Assembly (NCBI GenBank): GCA_020062805.1 | Contig: JAGUVP010000240.1 | Coordinates: forward strand, 1-11,231 | Length of the DNA stretch: 11,231 nt | DNA from: Candidatus Bipolaricaulis sp. | GTDB lineage: Bacteria; Bipolaricaulota; Bipolaricaulia; Bipolaricaulales; Bipolaricaulaceae | Reading direction: 5' to 3' | Part shown: positions 6,431 through 11,231 of the stretch, one piece after another | Numbering within the stretch: the first letter of the stretch is position 1 | Layout: each line of letters opens with the position of its first letter | Position numbers and translations under genes: made by a program | The notes under the pieces: model-generated | The model's database searches: none | Told to the model about the DNA's origin: nothing | What the model saw: only the letters and a program-made list of their open reading frames with translations

Positions 6431-7950
6431 GCTGTTCCCTCCTCTGGAAACGCACGGTACTGCAAGGCCTCCGCCACGTGTTCGGGTTCGATGGTAGCGG
6501 ACCCGGCAAGATCCGCAATCGTGAGCGCGACCTTGAGCGTCCGGATGTAGCCTCGGCCCGTGAGGGCGAAGTGGTCTACAGCCCGACCTAGAAGCGCCTT
6601 GGCCTCGGGACCAACCTGGCAGAAGCGGCGGGCATCCCGCGGTCCGATTTCCGCGTTGGTCCTCACCCCTCCCCCAAACCGATTCTGCTGAACCAGGCGG
6701 GCATCTCTCACCCGCTTCCGCACCGCATCTGAGGTCTCCCCCCCTCCCTCGGCAAGGAGTTCCTCCCGCGTGAGGCGAGGGACCTGCACGAACAAGTCCA
6801 TTCGGTCGAGAAACGGCCCGGATAGACGCTTTCGGTAGCTCACCACCTCGTGGGGCCGGCACCGGCAGGGTCGCAGCGGGTCGCCAAGATGCCCGCATGG
6901 GCAGGGGTTCATCGCCCCCACAAGCATGAACGACGCCGGGAACGTCACCGCGCTTCCCGCGCGCACGACCGTGATCTGCCGTTCCTCCAAGGGCTGGCGC
7001 AGCGCCTCCAGCACCTTGCGGTCGAACTCCGGAAGCTCATCGAGGAACAGCACCCCGTGGTGAGCGAGGGTGATCTCGCCAGGGCTGGGAATCCCATGTC
7101 CCCCCCCGACCATCCCCGCGTAGGACACGGTGTGGTGAGGAGACCGGAACGGACGTCGGCGGAGAAGCGGCCGGTCCGGGGTGAGCATTCCAGCCACAGA
7201 GTGGACGCGCGTCACCGCAAGAGCCTCGTCGAACGAGAGAGAAGGAAGGATCCCCGACAAGCACTTGGAGAGGAGGGACTTCCCTGCTCCGGGGGGGCCG
7301 ATCATCACCATGTGGTGCGCACCGGCTGCCGCGATCTCCAGCGCCCTCCGGGCATGCTCCTGCCCCCGCACGAGGGAGAGGTCGATCCAGTCCGCAGGTT
7401 CGTCCTCGGGAAGGATCCGGGGTAGCGAGGGGACGGATCTCTCGCCGCGGAGGAACAACACGGCCTCCCCGAGGGTCGCCACCGCGTACACAGCCAACCC
7501 ATCCACGAGTGCTGCCTCTGCTGCAGAAGCGGATGCCACGACCACCCGCTTGATCCCCGCCTCCCGCGCGGCAAGGGCCATCGCCAGAGCTCCCCGTACC
7601 GGCCGCAACCCTCCATCCAAGGCCAATTCCCCAAGGAACACCGTATCTACGGTCTGTCCCGCGGTTAGCTGACCCGTAGCCACGAGAAGGCCCACAGCCA
7701 ATGCGAGATCGAACCCTACGCCCTCCTTGCGGAGGTCGGCCGGGGCGAGGTTGGCCGTGATGCGGAGCTGGGGAAACGTCAAACCGGCGTTGCGGATCGC
7801 GGAGCGGACCCGCTCCCGCGCTTCGGATACTTCTTTCTCGGCAAGCCCAACGATCGCGAACCCGGGAAGCCCTGGCCCAACATCGCACTGGACCTCGATC
7901 AGTCGGGCCTCGATCCCGTACAGCGCAGCGCTAAGGACCTGAGCGAACAT
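6427..7950 (-). CDS. yifB: YifB/ComM family AAA+ ATPase (magnesium chelatase-like)
   Basis: YifB/ComM proteins are cytoplasmic AAA+ ATPases; ComM is a hexameric helicase that aids branch migration when incoming DNA is recombined during natural transformation. Despite the 'Mg chelatase' label they do not make chlorophyll. The 507 residues show the N-terminal ChlI-like domain (about 20-165), an AAA+ core with Walker A GPPGAGKS (218-225), Walker B LFLDELPEF (301-309), a cysteine cluster NPCPCGHLGDPLRPCRC (348-364), and SGPFLDRMD (377-385), then the C-terminal helical domain to FPEEGTA. The ATG at 7950 gives the usual opening MFAQVLSAALYGIE and has GGGAGG 3 bases upstream; a GTG at 7971 would add seven residues without a ribosome site. 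It overlaps yraN by 20 bases, a pairing common in bacteria, and bamA by 4. Confidence 0.95.
   Translation of the reverse strand: MFAQVLSAALYGIEARLIEVQCDVGPGLPGFAIVGLAEKEVSEARERVRSAIRNAGLTFPQLRITANLAPADLRKEGVGFDLALAVGLLVATGQLTAGQTVDTVFLGELALDGGLRPVRGALAMALAAREAGIKRVVVASASAAEAALVDGLAVYAVATLGEAVLFLRGERSVPSLPRILPEDEPADWIDLSLVRGQEHARRALEIAAAGAHHMVMIGPPGAGKSLLSKCLSGILPSLSFDEALAVTRVHSVAGMLTPDRPLLRRRPFRSPHHTVSYAGMVGGGHGIPSPGEITLAHHGVLFLDELPEFDRKVLEALRQPLEERQITVVRAGSAVTFPASFMLVGAMNPCPCGHLGDPLRPCRCRPHEVVSYRKRLSGPFLDRMDLFVQVPRLTREELLAEGGGETSDAVRKRVRDARLVQQNRFGGGVRTNAEIGPRDARRFCQVGPEAKALLGRAVDHFALTGRGYIRTLKVALTIADLAGSATIEPEHVAEALQYRAFPEEGTA
6437..6443 (-). promoter_or_regulatory. Ribosome binding site that fixes the bamA start
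   Basis: AGGAGGG on the minus strand lies 6 bases before the GTG at 6430, inside the last codons of yifB. It decides the start: the same frame stays open for another 156 codons upstream, but that part lies in a non-coding frame of yifB and has no signal peptide. Confidence 0.75.
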
Positions 7951-8278
7951 CTTCCTCCCGGAACGCGTCACGGATGTGACGTACGCCGTGGGGCCTCACT
8001 GCAACCACGTCGAATCGCACCGGAACCTCGGGCTCCCCCCCAATGAAGGCAAGCGCCGTCCGCCACAATCGATCCCGCTTCCCTGGGGTAACGGCCTCCT
8101 CGGCAGTCCCGTGCGTCTCGCGAGAACGGGCTTTGACCTCCACAAACACGAGGGTCGGCCCATCGCGGGCGACGATGTCCACCTCGCCGCCGCGCCAGCG
8201 CCAGTTGCGAGCGACCACCCGCATCCCCTGGGTCTGCAGGTACCGACAAGCGGCATCTTCCGCTTCTTTCCCTTCCAT
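7931..8278 (-). CDS. yraN: YraN/UPF0102 family endonuclease-like protein
   Basis: This is a 115-residue protein of the UPF0102 (YraN) family, which has a restriction-endonuclease-like fold and is suspected to act on DNA, though its role is not settled. The nuclease-type motif is clear: GGEVDIVARDG (30-40) gives Glu32 and Asp34, and FVEVKARS (45-52) gives the Glu47-x-Lys49 pair. RNWRW (24-28) and the closing RFDVVAV (88-94) are also typical. The N-terminus is slightly shorter than usual. It is the first gene of the leftward operon, 59 bases from the divergent mtaD, with only a weak purine stretch (GGGTAGAG) before its ATG and a TATGAT -10 element 9 bases away. Its 3' end overlaps yifB. Confidence 0.92.
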   Translation of the reverse strand: MEGKEAEDAACRYLQTQGMRVVARNWRWRGGEVDIVARDGPTLVFVEVKARSRETHGTAEEAVTPGKRDRLWRTALAFIGGEPEVPVRFDVVAVRPHGVRHIRDAFREEDVRSGP

Positions 8279-8287
8279 CTCTACCCG

Positions 8288-8293
8288 ATCATA
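8288..8293 (-). promoter_or_regulatory. -10 element for the leftward yraN-to-murG operon
   Basis: TATGAT, one mismatch from the TATAAT consensus, ends 9 bases before the yraN ATG (8278). Transcription would begin about 2-3 bases before the start codon, so the mRNA would have almost no leader. The region where a -35 should lie (about 8310-8317, reading GAACAC or similar) does not match TTGACA. It is a reasonable but unproven promoter for the eight-gene operon. Confidence 0.45.
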
Positions 8294-8300
8294 GCCCGGA

Positions 8301-8331
8301 TTGGCCGCGGGTGTTCTCCGGTCCGTATACT
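8301..8331 (+). promoter_or_regulatory. Promoter of mtaD, predicted to give a leaderless mRNA
   Basis: TATACT (8326-8331) matches TATAAT at five of six positions and ends 6 bases before the mtaD ATG at 8338. The expected +1 is 7 bases after the hexamer, which is the A of the start codon. A half-matching -35, TTGGCC (8301-8306), lies at a long 19-base spacing. There is no Shine-Dalgarno sequence before this ATG, as expected for a leaderless message. The start and -10 are seen; the transcription start is inferred. Confidence 0.6.
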
Positions 8332-8337
8332 GTATTC

Positions 8338-9624
8338 ATGCGCATTCTCATCCGCGGTCCGACGGTGATCCAACGGCCGGGGGGCGGCGTCGTTCCCCAT
8401 GCCGACGTGGTGATCGAGGGGCGTCGCTACGAAGCGATCGTCTCCCGTGGAGGCGTCGATGGCGAGTTCGACCGAGTGGTGAACGGCGAAGGATGCCTCC
8501 TCGTCCCGGGGCTCGTGAATGCCCACACCCACCTTGCGATGACCCTCTTCCGTGGGCTGGCCCCGGACCTCTCCCTCGAGCGCTGGCTCGGCGAGGAGAT
8601 CTGGCCTCGAGAGAAGAAGCTCACAGCGAAGGACGTGTACTGGGGATCCCTTCTCGGCCTGGCGGAGATGATCGGTTGCGGAACCACGGCACTTGTCGAC
8701 ATGTACTTCTTCATGGACGAGGTGGCACAGGCTGTAGAGGAAGCTGGTCTGCGCGCTCTCCTTTCCTACGGGATCATCGCCCCAACCCCCCACCAGATCG
8801 GGCCCGAGATCCAGGAGGCGGAAAGGTTCGTCCGAGAGTGGGATGGAACAGCAGAGGGGCGAATCCGCACCGCGCTCGCCCCCCATTCCCCCACCACCTG
8901 TCTTCCCGAGGTGTGGCACCGCATCGCTGAACTCGCCCGCGAGGCCCGTGTGCCGATCCACACCCATCTCGCCGAGACCGCTACCGAGGTCGAGCAGATC
9001 CGAGCGGAGAAGAAGAAGTCACCGACCGAATGGTTGGAAGAACTGGGCGTGTTCTCCGTCCCCGTGATCGCTGCCCACTGTGTGCATATCGGGGAGAAGG
9101 ACATCGAGATTCTCGCCGCCCACGGGGCGACCTCTGTGCACTGCCCAACGTCGAACCTCAAACTCGCCTGCGGAATCGCCCCAGTCCAGGAGATGCTCGA
9201 CGGCGGGGTCAACGTCGCCCTGGGCACAGACGGGGCGGCGTCAGCAGGGGACCTGAACATGATCGAGGAGATGCGGATCGCGTCCCTCCTCGCCAAGGTC
9301 CGGGCCGGCAGACCGGAAGCGCTCCCTGCGGCCGAGACCCTCCGCTGCGCGACCACTCGGGGAGCCACTGCCCTTGGCCTGGGGAAGGAACTGGGTACAA
9401 TTGAGCCTGGACGACGGGCAGATGGTGTGCTGATCAGCATGCAGGGGATCCATTTCTGTCCGGGTTACGACCCGCTCGCGGATCTCGTCTATGCAGGGCA
9501 GGGCTCCGACGTGGAGGCGGTGTTCGTGGACGGGCGGCCGCTTCTTGTGGAAGGGGAGTTTCTAACCTTGGATGTGGAGGAGATTCGAGGGCGCTGCCGG
9601 CAGCTGTCCCGTCGATTCCGTTAA
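8338..9624 (+). CDS. mtaD: 5-methylthioadenosine/S-adenosylhomocysteine deaminase (amidohydrolase)
   Basis: This cytoplasmic metal-dependent amidohydrolase deaminates methylthioadenosine and/or S-adenosylhomocysteine to the inosyl forms, for salvage of SAM by-products. The 428 residues carry the full metal site: His63 and His65 (NAHTH), His210 (THLAET), His247 (AAHCVH) and Asp298 (LGTDGAAS). Substrate-side motifs typical of the MtaD group are MTLFRGLAPDLSLERWL (68-84), DMYFFMDE (121-128), APHSP (181-185) and SNLKLACGIAPVQ (272-284). The beta-rich N- and C-terminal strands are present. The ATG at 8338 aligns with family starts; a GTG at 8311 would add nine unlikely residues and lie upstream of the -10. 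By similarity it is close to the characterised Thermotoga enzyme TM0936; guanine or cytosine deaminase-type specificity is less likely. rpsO follows after 53 bases with no terminator seen. Confidence 0.88.
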   Translation: MRILIRGPTVIQRPGGGVVPHADVVIEGRRYEAIVSRGGVDGEFDRVVNGEGCLLVPGLVNAHTHLAMTLFRGLAPDLSLERWLGEEIWPREKKLTAKDVYWGSLLGLAEMIGCGTTALVDMYFFMDEVAQAVEEAGLRALLSYGIIAPTPHQIGPEIQEAERFVREWDGTAEGRIRTALAPHSPTTCLPEVWHRIAELAREARVPIHTHLAETATEVEQIRAEKKKSPTEWLEELGVFSVPVIAAHCVHIGEKDIEILAAHGATSVHCPTSNLKLACGIAPVQEMLDGGVNVALGTDGAASAGDLNMIEEMRIASLLAKVRAGRPEALPAAETLRCATTRGATALGLGKELGTIEPGRRADGVLISMQGIHFCPGYDPLADLVYAGQGSDVEAVFVDGRPLLVEGEFLTLDVEEIRGRCRQLSRRFR

Positions 9625-9666
9625 CTGAACCCTTCTCAGGCCACGCCAGCGTGAGATCGGGCGATT

Positions 9667-9673
9667 GGAGGTG
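9667..9673 (+). promoter_or_regulatory. Ribosome binding site that fixes the rpsO start
   Basis: GGAGGTG lies 4 bases before the GTG at 9678 (6 from the GGAGG core). This selects the GTG that gives MALSKQTK, the normal S15 beginning, over an in-frame ATG-like start at 9651 that would add nine atypical residues. Confidence 0.75.
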
Positions 9674-9677
9674 GAAT

Positions 9678-9950
9678 GTGGCGCTATCAAAGCAGACGAA
9701 ACAGGAGTACATCCAGAAGTTCGCGAAGAATCCATCGGATACCGGTTCAGCTGAGGTGCAGACGGCTCTCCTGACAGGGCGAATCAGCCAGCTCACCGAG
9801 CACCTGCAGACCCATCGCAAGGACTTTCACACTCGCCGCGGCTTGCACGTGATCGTGGGCCAGCGACGGCGGCTGTTGCAGTACCTGCGCCGGACGAACC
9901 CTCGCCGGTATCAGCAGATCATCCAGGAACTGAACATCAGAGGTGTGTGA
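9678..9950 (+). CDS. rpsO: 30S ribosomal protein S15
   Basis: S15 is a small primary-binding protein of the 30S subunit, contacting the central domain of 16S rRNA and bridge B4 to the large subunit. The 90 residues match the family end to end: MALSKQTKQEYIQKF, the DTGS turn (21-24), AEVQ-ALLT-RI (25-36), the TEHL...H..D.H.RRGL signature (40-56) and a basic C-terminal helix with QRRRLLQYLRR (62-72). The start is GTG. It is followed at once by pnp, the classical rpsO-pnp pair. S15 often represses its own mRNA through a leader structure, and the 53-base gap upstream has a tiny CACGC/GCGTG repeat (9642-9653) but nothing I can call an S15 site. No separate promoter is evident, so it may be read from the mtaD promoter. 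Confidence 0.97.
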   Translation: MALSKQTKQEYIQKFAKNPSDTGSAEVQTALLTGRISQLTEHLQTHRKDFHTRRGLHVIVGQRRRLLQYLRRTNPRRYQQIIQELNIRGV

Positions 9951-9955
9951 GGGGA

Positions 9956-11231
9956 ATGCCAGAACTTGAAACGACACTAGCTGGAAAGACGCTCCGCCTC
10001 GAGAGCGGGGTTATCGCGCGGCAGGCCGATGCCGCGGTCCTGGCGACGTGGGGTGACACGAAGATCCTCGTCACCGTCGTGTGTCAGCCATCTGACCGCG
10101 AGCTTGACTACTTCCCGCTGCGGGTAGACTTCGAGGAACGGTTCTACGCCGGGGGAAAGATCCCCGGCGGGTTCTTCAAACGCGAGGGGCGACCGTCCGA
10201 CGATGCAGTTCTCTCCGCACGGTTGATCGACCGCCCCATCCGCCCGCTGTTCCCGGACGGGTACAGTGAGGAGGTCCACATCGTGGCCACCGTGCTCTCC
10301 GCCGAGCGCGATGCCCCGCCGGACGTGGTGGCCTTGCTCGGTGCATCGGCCGCGCTCACCATTTCCCCGGCCCCGTTCGAGGGGCCCGTGGCCGCCGTGC
10401 GCCTGGGGATGGACGAAGACCAGATCGTGCCCCATCCGAGCGACGAAGCTCTGGAAACAGGCCGGATGGACATCGTCGTCGCTGGAACCCGATCCACGGT
10501 GACGATGGTCGAGGGCCACATGCGGGAGGTCGCCGACGATCGCGTCGTGGAAGCGATCGAATCCGCCCACAAGGTGATCCAAGGCCTGATTGCGTTCCAG
10601 GAGGAGTTCGCCGCCCAGCACGCCGTCACCAAGCGAGCGGCAAAGCCCCCCACTGCGGAGGCGCTGGCCGTGCGGGAGAAGGTCAAGGAACTCGTGTGGG
10701 CCCGCCTTCCCGAGCTCAAGGCCGCTTCAAACAAACTGGCTCGGGAGAAGCTGGCGCAAACCCTGGCGACCGAGACCGCGGCAACCGTGGCGAACGGCCA
10801 CCCAGAGGAGAAGCGGTCCGCTACTGCCGCGCTCGCCAAGGTTCTGTTCGACGACGTGTACCGAGAGTTCGCACGGGGTTCCATCTTGGAGCGTGGGGAG
10901 CGAATGGATGGCCGACGGCCGGACGAGCTCCGTTCGATCCAGATTCAGGTGGGACTCCTGCCGCGGGTTCACGGGTCGTCCTTGTTCACCCGTGGCGAGA
11001 CCCAGTCCCTCGGGACGTGCACCCTGGGTGCCACACGGCGTGACGCTCAGATCGTCGACCTGATGATGGAGGACGGTCTGAAGCGGTTCATGCTCCACTA
11101 CAACTTCCCGCCGTACGCCACCGGGGAGTCCGGGCGCATGGGCGGCCCGTCCCGGCGATCCATCGGACACGGCCGACTCGCCGAGGGAGCGCTGCTCGCC
11201 GTCCTCCCGCCCGACGCCGAGTTCCCCTACA
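9956..11231 (+). CDS. pnp: Polynucleotide phosphorylase, 5' part (runs off the window)
   Basis: PNPase is a trimeric 3'-to-5' phosphorolytic exoribonuclease of the RNA degradosome. The first 425 codons are present and intact. The first RNase PH domain spans about 10-145, with FFKREGRPS (73-81) and SARLIDRPIRPLFPDGY (87-103). An alpha-helical domain covers about 150-310, and the second RNase PH domain begins at about 316 with MDGRRPDELR, GLLPRVHGSSLFTRGETQ (333-350), LHYNFPPYATGESG (380-393) and IGHGRLAEGAL (403-413). The window ends before the catalytic aspartates and the KH/S1 RNA-binding domains. The ATG is 5 bases after the rpsO stop. A GAGGTG inside the last rpsO codons (10 bases upstream) or the GAGGGG touching the ATG may serve as ribosome site, so the two genes are probably translated together. 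Confidence 0.97.
   Translation, partial: MPELETTLAGKTLRLESGVIARQADAAVLATWGDTKILVTVVCQPSDRELDYFPLRVDFEERFYAGGKIPGGFFKREGRPSDDAVLSARLIDRPIRPLFPDGYSEEVHIVATVLSAERDAPPDVVALLGASAALTISPAPFEGPVAAVRLGMDEDQIVPHPSDEALETGRMDIVVAGTRSTVTMVEGHMREVADDRVVEAIESAHKVIQGLIAFQEEFAAQHAVTKRAAKPPTAEALAVREKVKELVWARLPELKAASNKLAREKLAQTLATETAATVANGHPEEKRSATAALAKVLFDDVYREFARGSILERGERMDGRRPDELRSIQIQVGLLPRVHGSSLFTRGETQSLGTCTLGATRRDAQIVDLMMEDGLKRFMLHYNFPPYATGESGRMGGPSRRSIGHGRLAEGALLAVLPPDAEFPY

Noticed and set aside
5535..6497. A 320-codon open frame on the plus strand, opposite bamA
   Set aside because: It lies wholly antisense to bamA and the end of yifB, its translation shows no recognisable motifs and is Ser/Arg/Thr/Pro-rich, and long antisense frames are expected in GC-rich genes.
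6431..6898. Upstream extension of the bamA frame by 156 codons
   Set aside because: It overlaps the C-terminal coding part of yifB in another frame, is Arg/Gly/Pro-rich without motifs, and would bury the signal peptide. The GTG at 6430 has a strong ribosome site.
6913..7000. yifB as a true magnesium chelatase subunit for (bacterio)chlorophyll synthesis
   Set aside because: The N-terminal ChlI-like domain, the cysteine cluster and the yraN neighbour are those of YifB/ComM, and no pigment genes are present.
8311..8337. Longer mtaD start at GTG 8311
   Set aside because: It would place the start before the TATACT -10 element and add nine residues not seen in the family; the ATG at 8338 aligns with family N-termini.
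9642..9653. CACGC/GCGTG repeat as a terminator between mtaD and rpsO
   Set aside because: The stem is five pairs with a two-base loop and there is no T run, so it cannot be called an intrinsic terminator.
9977..10621. A 214-codon minus-strand open frame opposite pnp (and a similar one at 8281-8967 opposite mtaD)
   Set aside because: Both are antisense shadows of well-conserved genes, and their His/Arg/Gly-rich translations match no family I know.

Overview
The window reads as the chromosome of a GC-rich (roughly 60% or more by eye), diderm, free-living bacterium. An outer membrane is implied by a full BamA/Omp85 protein with POTRA repeats and a C-terminal aromatic residue, next to a Skp/OmpH-like periplasmic chaperone. 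The gene content is almost entirely housekeeping, coding density is very high, and no gap between genes exceeds about 100 bases. I see no tRNA, rRNA, insertion sequence, CRISPR array or prophage gene. The gene order and protein style would suit a deep-branching diderm lineage such as Bipolaricaulota or a relative, but that is a guess from impression and I could not run a search.

Left arm (1-8278, minus strand). This is a tightly packed set of genes all read leftward: yraN, yifB/comM, bamA, skp-like, glutamate formimidoyltransferase, murD, ftsW and the first codons of a gene that is probably murG. Four of the seven junctions overlap: yraN/yifB by 20 bases, yifB/bamA by the 4-base GTGA, ftcD/murD by TAATG and ftsW/murG by ATGA. 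The others are gaps of about 30-100 bases. It looks like one operon that joins outer-membrane protein assembly (bamA, skp) to peptidoglycan synthesis (murD, ftsW, murG, in the usual dcw-cluster order). It also holds two DNA-processing genes at its head and one folate/histidine-catabolism enzyme in the middle.

Divergent control region (8279-8337). Only 59 bases separate the leftward operon from the rightward genes. Each side has a good -10 hexamer very near its start codon (TATGAT on minus, TATACT on plus). The plus-strand one sits exactly where transcription would begin on the A of the ATG, so a leaderless mRNA is predicted.

Right arm (8338-11231, plus strand). mtaD (a 5-methylthioadenosine/S-adenosylhomocysteine deaminase-type amidohydrolase) is followed by the conserved pair rpsO (ribosomal protein S15) and pnp (polynucleotide phosphorylase). 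pnp runs off the window after 425 codons.

I did not find a convincing undescribed system. The points most worth a second look are the overlapping leaderless divergent promoters, a MurD whose HN-x2-N motif appears to have lost both asparagines, an enlarged and apparently membrane-anchored Skp-like protein, a formimidoyltransferase inside an envelope operon, and a structured-looking murD-ftsW intercistronic gap.
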